Assembly: GCA_039105265.1 (NCBI GenBank)
Contig: JAPFFF010000011.1
Location: forward strand, 2,232,001 to 2,296,000
Reading direction: 5' to 3'
DNA from: Tritrichomonas musculus
Taxonomy: Eukaryota; Parabasalia; Tritrichomonadida; Tritrichomonadidae
Length of the DNA: 64,000 nt
The position numbers and the translations under genes were made by a program. Shown in pieces: positions 12,001-19,856 of the stretch. Position 1 is the first letter of the stretch, and each line of letters begins with the position of its first letter. Under the pieces are notes generated by a model. It ran no database searches. It was given only the letters and a program-made list of their open reading frames with translations, and was not told the origin of the DNA.

Positions 12001-12672
12001 ATTTCTGAAGAAGATCGATTAAATCTTATTGAAATATTAAGAGGAAATACAACATCTAGATTAAATAATTTACCAATTCCAATGACCGTTTTTGTCCCAG
12101 CTGATGATAAAGTTTATTCAGCTGATGATTTGACACGCGATGTTTCAATGGAATTAACAACAAGTGGAACACAAAATATATGGGATATCCTTCTTACTTC
12201 AGATTCTATACCAATTAGTTTCTTAAGATCATTAAACAGTTTTAGAGTTCTTGTTTATTCCGAAGAAGTTAGCAAAGATCTTGATAACTCCTTTATATCT
12301 ACAGATCCATCAATCATTGGTATTTACCTCTTACTTATTATAACAATAGGTATGGTAATTCGTGCTTTCTCATTCAACCTTCTTAACCAATTGTGGATTG
12401 ATAGAATGGACAGGCCTCAGAAATTGTACAGAATGATTGTTGCTAATAACGCCTTCAGAGCTGCCAAAGATGTAGATAAAGAAAAACTTATGTCAGATCA
12501 ATTATTGGATACTCTCAGATCTCAGGAGGCATGTCTCCGTATAACTGCTCCGAAGAAGTTAGCAAAGATGATAACTCCTTTATATCTACAGATCCATCAA
12601 TCATTGTATTTACCTCTTACTTATTATAACAATAGGTATGGTAATTCGTGCTTTCTCATTCAACCTTCTTAA
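6079..12672 (+). CDS. Piezo-type mechanosensitive cation channel, 2197 aa as read
   Basis: A very long multi-pass membrane protein. The N-terminal two thirds is a series of hydrophobic helices as in the Piezo blade. A charged helix near residues 1220-1265 corresponds to the beam. The C-terminal part carries the family signature: PFVFE near nt 11387 (the anchor, PFE motif), a Lys-rich stretch, then GGLLLLLFAIIIFVPMFFMA (outer helix), an extracellular cap of about 210 residues, the inner helix (STDPSIIGIYLLLIITIGMV) and the cytosolic tail (LYRMIVANNAFRAAKD ... TLRSQEACLRI). Animal Piezos are trimers of about 2000-2800 residues that gate on membrane tension. Residues 1-2155 are native; the last 42 come from an out-of-frame tandem copy of the gene's end (12259-12830). 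Without the duplication the protein would end in ACLRIS. It may sense stretch at the plasma membrane; that is inference. Confidence 0.93.
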   Translation: MSSSYNSEADAHERLEPYDPEKDKEDLATPFLPKLDPVAQHRKEMEKRANQRKNFIHPAVLIVFIDLLIPLMLILSAISCMSIIGMLFIILLYLHVVISNIAHSFRPTRIFLIIDLIFNLVVFVFAIIDFAIDLDAEWVRILGLDFNNIIASSPTFTLITSLIAMICQIISLVLLNKTDYTSFMLLRRKMYGTLTIQLIFDLIWAVSNAFNAASNFCYLYLPILLFFILTNILQSCMGRNPLRIFTKIIMYYSTLFALFELYLVSYIGEKWNPGRTLRYIYIADDSTKGVNVFLTVLFAYISVENLSAPGLDPCKGRPIPLPLKNFSDFFLIVAFICTFIFAMFYPNYLSILWMLIPSIASFADLRTLKRLLFPMLTIVFTITFVAQALTTFYIADPPDEDGVEYKNAFLKLFGLFRYPEDFTFSACGFYIICLLGQVGKLSLGRTAFKKPKMRVEEEEEEDNEFEDLPDIEVGHKIKKKKHRSVLKNKGKGWKKFVHGCKLIGIFFYSVFSYLALATLVILAITVGFYRNRFAFMILCVIFIIIVCLALYYRPVFEFIKFVSACICMIAAFYKTCLNEECANQLDKCLFFGQFGGPIQDMVDTGLIAPTDMSLAKFIWPMAVILALSTYLTKNDKALRMQLPPFIASAIFIIVAILHIVYMFVYDTSIFSLLFLIVGILMFICQYLGSYQGLAFSCCMSCIVVSFQLCCFLLSHFDNVRNMVTSLIKHKSIIDISHIYGPSVEVALLAGILFLSTIAFNTKPPKEMNYFIRDILFEARARLDELYFFLCWIFIFLFSIANHKATFIKFLLMVFFSLGDLTRNFFYKIRVAFLIFNVLYLCVQFVFHIFALYGESYADTLSYIGFYFYEPAEPTKSQRNLPVAWQLIVAFFGIVNIRELIGKTPDPRYESFFTTRLYNAICACLHHWLPIIIQISLCISTLFNPSFFGIFSYVVMILVNYKPKVMNKRGAMAICIIFNICFIVQYLLFLGLPKFFHKDFNAVTEIEKKWHYGPEGMDNVRKWFRWTGTYDVRMSALSTNCVSSFIFTLYIVFKDKFVDYNAGFNNLPYILKHFVIWFTTFVFEIMFALILIVCSQIKTIDGLCFFTLGACLFIVSLLAKYPKKKALDIMSLTTIIIIGLRLFSRLPVFTDDGIGIWIRRAFDLPFQGSSEFENLLIIVYALERLCLHIMGANIYNECSDYHMKRIAYRFIRSRQLNILERLDQEILQEKHKLEINQIRSMTSANVEQMMDSLRANDNLIIGRAELMSTTTMLVQKNHKWYSAFYRFYKACCYKVIRLLAGSLHLNSDAGMNVLTLETLTILMKKALRCYEGGTEYIPERKEKDFFLSLPPSVPLHLQSIADMICYQTINKKKRSQLMLRYVTEFIRRISLPLLTLMVLIYVYIKPYFFSMIIVLMFCCLILPLDIKGFPVIYIIFFSIVEFVYFLRNLCTINILKGYIIDASNTVTVTKMSISVIKMFGIDPEEISTVEIFLFLFTVFFIVDQLQWCEIYPPDYYYKLLLECLPGFPDEYCYGIINKPEETLDMQPKAKYEAKAAEQAILQAQALNQVNAQNTQGGAPLTGNPNEPRDSLGMDVEKPPTFIEQFKYTMRRAGLIETQHSMVMMILDVISFFLILVLWGMWTHGTEATSPIEGGTKYVFRIDVLFIFMLLIQTIFSLTCYAFSLSSNHIGLYVVNAIWFLYTYCISFYYIASENREVPASLQFYFFVRFFWHLVAAHKCFRGRRIVAFKYPNFVKDWRLIFSMNKFIRICPFVFEIQTILIWMSQKTKVYLLDFFVIRDVAMQLEDLICLQSNPNQESQSKKGQNRFLKGGLLLLLFAIIIFVPMFFMASSSASKESNRPTNVQLEIGFPSFAPFFSCQGTVSSGSTGDQRQISDSRIDSLQFLVIASTSTLYLADFPTMSFEAWNPSIELTNFMIDALRTNTYMQPYCKISLYFEYPTSVSNVQNIIYQKQLPPISEEDRLNLIEILRGNTTSRLNNLPIPMTVFVPADDKVYSADDLTRDVSMELTTSGTQNIWDILLTSDSIPISFLRSLNSFRVLVYSEEVSKDLDNSFISTDPSIIGIYLLLIITIGMVIRAFSFNLLNQLWIDRMDRPQKLYRMIVANNAFRAAKDVDKEKLMSDQLLDTLRSQEACLRITAPKKLAKMITPLYLQIHQSLYLPLTYYNNRYGNSCFLIQPS

Positions 12673-12830
12673 CCAATTGTGGATTGATAGAATGGACAGG
12701 CCTCAGAAATTGTACAGAATGATTGTTGCTAATAACGCCTTCAGAGCTGCCAAAGATGTAGATAAAGAAAAACTTATGTCAGATCAATTATTGGATACTC
12801 TCAGATCTCAGGAGGCATGTCTCCGTATAA
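12259..12830. repeat. Tandem duplication of the Piezo 3' end
   Basis: Copy 1 spans 12259-12544 (286 bp) and copy 2 12549-12830 (282 bp), separated by CTGC-like filler. They are identical except that copy 2 lacks CTT near 12280 and one G in the run at 12319-12320. The offset of 290 bp puts copy 2 out of frame, so the Piezo frame ends at 12670-12672 inside copy 2, while the apparent original terminus (ACLRIS, stop) sits at the end of copy 2. The near-identity means a very recent event or an assembly error. Confidence 0.97.
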
Positions 12831-13031
12831 GCTAATGATGCAGTTGATTAAATTTTTATTTTATTTTATTTTATTTTCTATTTTTCATTAATAAAAAACT
12901 TTATTTAAAAAAGTTTCTGTACTTTTCAAAGTTTTTGAACTCAATTCTAACGAATACAAAACTAAAAAGTATTAAATATTATTTATTATTGTTTTTTTTT
13001 TTAATCAACAAAGGGGAGAAAAAAAATATCA

Positions 13032-13033
<2 letters not shown>

Positions 13034-13071
<38 letters not shown>
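13034..13071. repeat. T38 homopolymer abutting the stop codon of the BAR-PH-ArfGAP gene
   Basis: A run of 38 T on the + strand. On the coding strand of the neighbouring minus gene it is an A tract that begins inside the stop codon (TAAAA...). Trichomonad genes use UAAA at or near the stop as poly(A) signal, which fits, but the length is unusual. Length is uncertain in any assembly. Confidence 0.9.
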
Positions 13072-13073
<2 letters not shown>

Positions 13074-15423
13074 TGCTTTTGCTTATTATCATTACGTAAT
13101 ATTTCAACTGGTGGCTTTAACTTCTTAGGCTGAATATCCATTGATCCATGCCAGAATGGCGAGAAAATTGCTGCCAAACTTTGATTTTGAAGGGATTTGG
13201 CAACAAAATAAGGATGAGCAACTTTAGATAAGTTTGGATCTGAACCATTTCCAAGCAAAGCCTCAGCAACTTCAGAATTGCCATAAAAACTCGCATAAGA
13301 TAGAGGCGACCATCCACCTTCATCAAGAACGTTTACATTATCAATATTATAAGCAATAAGAAGTGTTATCAATGGATTTCCAACGGATGCAGCAAGGTGA
13401 AGCCAAGTGTATCCAACAGGCGGCGCTTCAGATTCAGTAGGAACATTTTTCTTGTTTAAAAGAACCATTTCTGATTTCCGAGCTGAAGACTTTGATTTCC
13501 TTTTCTTCTTTTTCTCAATTAAATCATTATCACTTAAAGTATGATGCTTCTTGTCACTATGATGATGCTGCTGATTACTTAATTTTTCGTCTTCATCATT
13601 TTCATCATCGTCTTCTTCAAGTTCAATATTCTTATCTTCGGAAACTGGCATTCTATCTTTTGTTGGAAAAATGAAAAATTTTTCGCCATGCTTTTTAATT
13701 ATACAAATTGCTTTGAAGACATTAAGTATATCGTTGTTCATGATGGCAGTTCTCATATCAATTTGCTCAGAGTCATCAGCAAAGCAACAATCCAGATATT
13801 TTAGTTTGATGAAGCTTTCACGGTTTTCACGAAGATCCTTAATAGCATCTTCATCTTTCCCAACCAATTGTTTCTCAAGAATTTCGTTTGCATTTTTATT
13901 TCCAATTGCATTTAATAATAATGTTGTGTAATGGTCAAGACGATCAAGACTGAGTGATCGAACTTTTGAAACTGACGTTGTTAGTGAGCGATGAACACCA
14001 GAACAATGAATGCAAATACATGTTCCCCAATTTATACAACACCATGATGGCATTGTCGATCCACAATCTGCACAGTGCTTATTTTCTGGCTTATCAAGTA
14101 TGTTTTGGAGAAGTGAAATATGGTTTTCGTGGTTGATATTATTCTCACCAATTTCATTTTGAATTTCCCTCGTACTATTCATTTTTGCATCTGTATGATC
14201 AAGTAGATATTGAATATTGTTCATGATAACCGCCATCCACATATCCATATCATATTGTGTGATTGCCTGAAGTGTATATACTTTGGCTTGGGATATAATA
14301 GTGAATGTGAAACGACGTTCGGGATCTTTTATAGGCTTAACACTTGTAAGAAGTAAGTTTAATTTTCCTTTAGGGCTGCTAATATCATTTTCATCATGAT
14401 AATAGGATAAATCTCCATTACGACAAATAAAGTATCGTTTTCGCCATGATTTTGTAAAACCAGATCCTTTTTTCCATAAGTATCCTTCGTAATCAACAAG
14501 ATCAGTAGAAGTAAATTTCTCTTTATGCGCTGCCCAGTAAAGCTGCTGCTGTTGCTGTAAAATTTTTAAATCATTATTCATATTATTTTCGTAGTTCTTT
14601 ATGTATTTTGTGGATTCGGGAAAACTGAGTTGAAGTGTAGCAAACTCTGGCCTTGATTCATCATAATCGAATACACATTGGCGGTATGAAACACAAAGTA
14701 GATTAATAAATGCTAAAAACTATGCGTTAGATATAAAAGAACTTAAAAAAGTTAGTAGAAAAAAATTAAAATTATTCCTGTGATAATTTACAATAATTGT
14801 AAATTTTTCATTTGAATATTTTTTTTTTTCTAATTTAACTTTTTTTTTTTAAAACATACTGTTGCAGTTATTTCAATAAGTTTCTTTCTTTCAACAAGTT
14901 CTAATGAGTGATGAAGCATGAAATCAGATACGACTGCTTGACCATGTGCTTGCATCAATTTAACTTCGAGTCCTTCAAGTTCAATATTTGATCCTTCTTT
15001 TACATTTTTCCCTTTCTTCAATGAAACAAAATTTTCAAGTGCTTTGTTATAAGAATCGAGGTATATTGCTCTTGTTTTACCAGCTTCTTCAGCTGTTTTT
15101 ATATCGTTATTAACAAAATTGCTGAGAGGATTAATAATATGATCTTTTATTTGGCTATAATGATCAAAAAGAGTTTCACGAAATGAATCAAGAAGATTAG
15201 AAATACTTTGAAGAGTTGGGTCGAATTTAAACTCTTCGCATATGAAAGATTGCGATAATTTAGCCATACATGAACAAAGGTTTTTGCCAGCAATTGCATA
15301 TTTATTAAAAGTTTCAATTGTATCTTGAATATGGCCTTTAAGTATCATCAAAGTTTCAAGGCGAGAGTCAAGTAATTTAATATGTGCAGGCGATAAATTT
15401 AAAAATTCTTTTCTATCAAACAT
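13070..15423 (-). CDS. BAR-PH-ArfGAP-ankyrin protein (ACAP/ASAP-like), spliced, 737 aa
   Basis: The coding sequence is complement(join(13070..14719, 14860..15423)). Exon 1 (188 codons) is a helical BAR-type region. Exon 2 adds 46 codons that finish the BAR helix and lead into a PH domain (about residues 265-361, DYEGYLWKKGSG ... SWRKRYFICR), an ArfGAP zinc finger (C404, C407, C424, C427; CX2CX16CX2C) with the catalytic Arg432 in GVHRSL, an acidic/His-rich linker and two ankyrin repeats (about 629-694). This is the domain order of ACAP/centaurin-beta proteins, which bend membranes, bind phosphoinositides and stimulate GTP hydrolysis by Arf during coat cycling and endocytosis. The catalytic Arg and zinc ligands are intact, so it is probably active. 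Read without splicing, the locus looks like two separate genes; domain order and splice motifs argue for one. Confidence 0.9.
14720..14859 (-). other. Spliceosomal intron, 140 nt, in the BAR-PH-ArfGAP gene
   Basis: On the minus strand the 5' site is GTATGT (14859 down to 14854) and the 3' end reads TCTAACGCATAG (14731 down to 14720), a near match to the trichomonad fused branch/acceptor motif. The intron is phase 0. It joins ...EITAT to FLAFINLL and then an open frame into the PH-ArfGAP part. Without splicing the BAR frame ends after a few Lys codons and an Asn. Confidence 0.85.
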
Positions 15424-15645
15424 TTTTTAACTATTTTCTTCTCCTTCAATTTTTCAATCTTTGAATTATCATATGACATGTTATATAAAAAGGATTCTAT
15501 TTTTAAAAAACGTTACATCTTTGATTATTGAAAGGCTCGTTTATTATTAACAATTAATCAAACAACCATGTTAAAACAGATATATAGATATATATATAAT
15601 AATAACTTTTTTTTTTTTTTCGATAACTCTAAGAACAATTTTTAT

Positions 15646-17442
15646 CTATAAGTTATACACAGGCGAAGTATTCCAATGATCAAGCAGAGCAGTTAAAACA
15701 GCATTTGTTTTAGCGTTTTGGGATTTGAAATCAGACAAAGAGCTTGTTTCTGTCATTGTGAACATAGTACCTAGGGAAATGATTATATTTTGGGTATTCA
15801 TTTTGTTTATTTCATGTTTATCTGCAATTTGCTGAAAATATCCCACCAAATACATTAATGTTTCTCTGAAGTGCGAAGGAAGCTGATTAATGAGCTGAAT
15901 AATTTGATAAGGTGGCGTTTTATCCGTAACAACATCAACGATGTAGTTTGGTATGAGTGGATCTTGCAACTCTCTGACAAATCGTTTTGTTATTGATGCT
16001 AAAGTAGAAACAGTAGCTGATGGCTCTTCCCAATTTCCATTGTTTATATCTTCAGCAATTCGATCTTCAGCTGCTTTTTCTCCAGGAATACGGAAAATTC
16101 CTACAGTTTCCAAAGCATTAAGAGAAAGCATCGCTTTAATAAACTTTTTTAAAATAATTGGAACAAGAAACTCATCGTCATCTTTTTTTTTAAAACTAAA
16201 TAAAGATGACTCTGGAATTTTATTTAAACCATTATAATAATTTTCTTCATCGTCATCATCAGAAAATAAAGGATTTGCTTCTTGGTTGTTGTTATTTGAC
16301 TCAGATGATCTTTTGTGCTTTTTTTTATCCCTACTTTCTTTCTTGATTTGGGTGTAAGACTCATTATCATATTCAGAGCTTCTAATGCGTCTATATTCTT
16401 CTTTAACAAGAACTTCACCTAATGTGACACCAAAAAGTTGAGTCATACTCATCGAAGCTTTAATATACTTGTAATTTGGGTCATCAAGTTTCGATTTTAT
16501 ATTCAATTGATGATCGGCAAATAATCTACATAGACAAATTTTGGCACAATACTGAATTTCAAAATCGACTTCATTATGACCTGATGCAAAGATAAAGTAA
16601 TCTCTTAAATAATCTGAATAGGGCTCGGGAATTGGAAAGTAACCTACGATAAGCATCATTAATTTCCAAGAAAGAATTACAGACATCGTTGACTTTGTAT
16701 TATTAGTTAAGGAAATAAGTTGATATATACATTCTATTAAAAGATCTTCATATTTGATTATTGAATTGATGATGTTATTAGGATACTGATAATCATCACC
16801 TGCCTGGCTTGAAATAAACTTTTTTATGTTTTTTGAAAGGGCTAAGGCTGCTGGATTGATGCTTGATGGTAAATCTAAATTTGCGGTAACTTTAGTAGCA
16901 CTAAATAGGTCATCCGTATTTCTTTTGGGCTTTTTTTCTATAGGTGCAATATTTTGAAAATCATCTGTGCTTTTCTTTGTTTTTTTATCTTTTCGCATCA
17001 TTGCTTGCAAATCTTCGGTTAGCCTTTTCATTTTTTTATCTTTCGATTGATTTTTCTGATACATTGCAAATGCAACATCATCAACAGAATCATAAAGCAT
17101 GAGATCAAATGGAAAGTATGGTGTACATAAAAAAGAAGATGATATAGGTAATGTGAGTTGAAGAATTGGCATTTCGTTGGGATTATTTACAAAATTTGGA
17201 GATATATTTTGATATTTCCGATCTTTTGAAGTATATGAATAAGAATGAGAAAAATTCCTGGCTTCATCATCGCATTTTTCAAAATTAGGCATAAATGGCT
17301 GCATATCAATTGGTTCACTCAAATGATAACTTGGTCCTTTTACCCAAGATAATACATTATTACCATCAGTACCTGGGACTATATAAAATGGTCTTGATGA
17401 AATAGGTGATCGGATGCAAAAAACATTTTGGGTGCTTTTCAT
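15646..17442 (-). CDS. RhoGAP-domain protein, 598 aa
   Basis: The C-terminal about 190 residues form a RhoGAP domain: VPIILKKFIKAM, then VGIFRIPGE with the arginine finger at Arg451, followed by KRFVRELQDPLIP and LPSHFRETLMYLVGYF. These are the hallmark motifs of GTPase-activating proteins for Rho/Rac/Cdc42. The finger is intact, so it should be active. The N-terminal 400 residues carry no domain I recognise; a Lys-rich segment near residues 130-180 contains two similar KKTKKSTDDF / KKPKRNTDDL stretches, and a helical region precedes the GAP. Trichomonad Rac-family GTPases control actin and the amoeboid switch, so a cytoskeletal role is likely by inference. The ATG at 17442 has a gene on the opposite strand starting 107 bp away. 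Confidence 0.9.
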   Translation of the reverse strand: MKSTQNVFCIRSPISSRPFYIVPGTDGNNVLSWVKGPSYHLSEPIDMQPFMPNFEKCDDEARNFSHSYSYTSKDRKYQNISPNFVNNPNEMPILQLTLPISSSFLCTPYFPFDLMLYDSVDDVAFAMYQKNQSKDKKMKRLTEDLQAMMRKDKKTKKSTDDFQNIAPIEKKPKRNTDDLFSATKVTANLDLPSSINPAALALSKNIKKFISSQAGDDYQYPNNIINSIIKYEDLLIECIYQLISLTNNTKSTMSVILSWKLMMLIVGYFPIPEPYSDYLRDYFIFASGHNEVDFEIQYCAKICLCRLFADHQLNIKSKLDDPNYKYIKASMSMTQLFGVTLGEVLVKEEYRRIRSSEYDNESYTQIKKESRDKKKHKRSSESNNNNQEANPLFSDDDDEENYYNGLNKIPESSLFSFKKKDDDEFLVPIILKKFIKAMLSLNALETVGIFRIPGEKAAEDRIAEDINNGNWEEPSATVSTLASITKRFVRELQDPLIPNYIVDVVTDKTPPYQIIQLINQLPSHFRETLMYLVGYFQQIADKHEINKMNTQNIIISLGTMFTMTETSSLSDFKSQNAKTNAVLTALLDHWNTSPVYNL

Positions 17443-17548
17443 ACTATTATTTTTAAAAATGGTTATCTTATTTTCTGTTAACAGATATTTTTTTTAAAAC
17501 GTTTTCTCTTTTATAATTTTTTGCCAATTCCCAAAATTATAAAAAAAA
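17443..17548. promoter_or_regulatory. Short divergent intergenic region (shared promoter region)
   Basis: Only 106 bp separate the start codons of the RhoGAP gene (minus) and the possible tether gene (plus), so both promoters must lie here or inside the genes. I see no clear TCATTW initiator; ACCATTTTT on the minus strand is the nearest candidate. The assignment rests on geometry. Confidence 0.45.
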
Positions 17549-19564
17549 ATGGAACTACTTGAATCTCTTGAATTTATTGAGAATAACTGGGATATATGCC
17601 ATCAAGATCCTCAAATTTCTAAAGCTTTGGATGAATCCGTTTCGTCTGTATCTCATTTAGAATCTTTTTATATCAATCAAGTTGAAAAATTTGAAAAAGA
17701 TTTTTTACAAACATGCACTCAGAGTTTGGAAATGAAAGATATTTTTGATCAGATACAGTCTGCTTCTGATTTAATAAATGATAGCAATCTGAAACTTGGA
17801 AGTTCAATAGGAGAACTTCAAGCTCTCCAAAATACGAATGAACCAACAACAAATATAGCTAGAGATATTCTAGACTTTTTCAGAACATATTTACCAATTA
17901 TTTCAAAATTTAAAATTAAAAAGAGTGAAATAGTCAAAACTCATTTATTCCTTAACAAATACCCAGGATTAAAAGATATTTATACTTACAAAATTTCAAA
18001 GTTTTCTAGTAAAAAGAGAAGTAAATTCAATAATTGTAGATCGTATATAGTATATAATGTTTCTCAAGGATATCAGAAAAAAGAGAAAGAAGGCAAAAAA
18101 TGCCATAAATATTATGAGTTTTTCAAGCAAATGGTAAGTTTTGATCAAAATTATATCAAAAGTTTACAAGAAGAATGTGTAACTAAATTAGTTAAAAACA
18201 TCATTTCAGTTCTTTTAAAGAAAAACCCTTTTAATCCTTTTCCAGGTGGATCTGATGAAATAATTAAAACATTTTTGTCGTTAGAAGTATTAACTCCTAA
18301 AAACATTCCACAATATGAATATGATGTAAAGACAGAATTTCGAATTATTAAGTTTATAATTGAGCTTCCAGACAGAATTGAAAAAGCAATAGATGATCTT
18401 AGGTCAATGTTTAATGATGAATTATTTTCTCTTAGCGAATATTTCACGGAAAAACTTAAAAATGAATATATAAATTATCTTAAGGCTTATGATTTTACAA
18501 AGGGATCAGATGTTGAGAATGCAATGTCTTGGTGCCTAGTATTTCGTGTTATAGCCTTTCATAATTTAACTGCAGAAATCAAATCACCTTATCAAGCTTG
18601 TGTTATGGAGATGATTCAACAAACAATTGAAATTTCCAATATAAAAAGCAATAATATCTATGAAAAATACACAGATAAATCAAGAAGCCCATTACTCTGC
18701 GAATATCAAAAATTGATTAGTAAAGGGCAGCCACATGAACTTAAAGATTATAAATTACAAGAAAATTATGTTAAGAAAATGATTTCTATTTTACAAACTC
18801 AAATACATCCTGCTTTAAAAAAAATATCATTATATTATGCAGAAATTATAAAGCATAGATCTAATTTTGCAAAAAGTTGGTATAGCCGAATTATTAAAAC
18901 TATTGTTTCTTTAAAAAATGAATGGTTTCTTCATTTTGTACCATTTCTTGGAGGAACTGTCATGTACCAAGACTGGAGTTCAACCATTGATTTTAATGAG
19001 AAATTATTTCTCACTTTCATTGCTTTTTTGAATCTTTATGTTATATGCTATGAAGATTTATATATCAACGTCGTGGGGTCCATTTTCAATGAATATTTTG
19101 GAAGGATAGTGGATGATCAAAGATTTGACAATAAAAATATTAAGCCCTTTGTTCAAAAAAATAATATTATACCCATTGATGCTAAATTTTATATTGACAA
19201 TTTCAACTTTTATATTACTGAAGTAAAAGCCTTAGTTCTATCCAAATTAGAAATACTTGAAAGAGAAGAAGAAAAATCTTTCTTCGCAAAGGTCAAAGAT
19301 GAATTTACCTCTAAAGCCATTTCTCCAAAAGATAAACTGTTATCTGGTATCAGCTTAGTTTTTCTTTTCGCAATCCAATTTTCAAACAGATATTACAGTA
19401 AAATCAAAGGACTTAATAAAGACGAAAATGCTGTTCTACCAGGAAAAGATAAAGTTTTCAAAGAAATAATGCTCATAATTACAGAAAAGTATAAAATCAA
19501 GCCAACTCTCTTCTCTCAATTATTTTTTGATGAATTCAATACTGTTCTTCCTATAACCTTTTGA
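17549..19564 (+). CDS. Helical protein, 671 aa, possibly an exocyst (Sec15-like) tether subunit
   Basis: The protein is predicted all-helical, with no signal peptide or membrane segment. The N-terminal 150 residues (a short coiled coil, LINDSNLKLGSSIGELQ, then an ARDILDFFRTYLPIISKF segment) resemble the start of exocyst Sec15, where a coiled coil followed by helical bundles binds Sec4/Rab11-class GTPases. The rest fits a CATCHR-type helical rod, but I see no diagnostic motif, and it is shorter than typical Sec15 (about 800 residues). The tether assignment is therefore tentative; another CATCHR subunit or an unrelated helical protein is possible. It is divergent from the RhoGAP gene by 106 bp. 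The ATG follows an A-rich leader. I am sure it is a gene; the function is a weak inference. Confidence 0.85.
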   Translation: MELLESLEFIENNWDICHQDPQISKALDESVSSVSHLESFYINQVEKFEKDFLQTCTQSLEMKDIFDQIQSASDLINDSNLKLGSSIGELQALQNTNEPTTNIARDILDFFRTYLPIISKFKIKKSEIVKTHLFLNKYPGLKDIYTYKISKFSSKKRSKFNNCRSYIVYNVSQGYQKKEKEGKKCHKYYEFFKQMVSFDQNYIKSLQEECVTKLVKNIISVLLKKNPFNPFPGGSDEIIKTFLSLEVLTPKNIPQYEYDVKTEFRIIKFIIELPDRIEKAIDDLRSMFNDELFSLSEYFTEKLKNEYINYLKAYDFTKGSDVENAMSWCLVFRVIAFHNLTAEIKSPYQACVMEMIQQTIEISNIKSNNIYEKYTDKSRSPLLCEYQKLISKGQPHELKDYKLQENYVKKMISILQTQIHPALKKISLYYAEIIKHRSNFAKSWYSRIIKTIVSLKNEWFLHFVPFLGGTVMYQDWSSTIDFNEKLFLTFIAFLNLYVICYEDLYINVVGSIFNEYFGRIVDDQRFDNKNIKPFVQKNNIIPIDAKFYIDNFNFYITEVKALVLSKLEILEREEEKSFFAKVKDEFTSKAISPKDKLLSGISLVFLFAIQFSNRYYSKIKGLNKDENAVLPGKDKVFKEIMLIITEKYKIKPTLFSQLFFDEFNTVLPITF

Positions 19565-19761
19565 CTAAACAGTTTGAACATATGATTGATTTTTTTTTTT
19601 TTTACAATATAATTATTTTATTGGAAAAATAAAATTTAGAGATGATCACCAAAGATAAATTTTTAAGAAATTAATTCATTCTTTACCTATAGTTGTATTA
19701 TTGATTTGAAATATGATTATGATACCCATCAACCTATAAGATAGATTATTCACTAAAAAAG

Positions 19762-19812
19762 ATTATAAAATAATGATATAAAATAATGATATAAAATAAT
19801 GATATAAAATAA
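19762..19812. repeat. 13-bp tandem repeat (TATAAAATAATGA), about 3.5 copies
   Basis: A minisatellite-like AT repeat with 13-bp period in the spacer between two convergent genes. Nothing suggests a function. Confidence 0.85.
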
Positions 19813-19856
19813 AAATATTAAAGCAAATTAATTTTTTAGGAAGATTATATTTCCAT

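Noticed and set aside
12638-12835. Separate 65-codon Piezo-like gene
   Set aside because: It is the native frame of the duplicated Piezo 3' end, not an independent gene.
14830-15423. Stand-alone 197-aa BAR protein
   Set aside because: Its last residues read through a donor GTATGT; splicing joins it to the PH-ArfGAP frame, giving the expected ACAP order.
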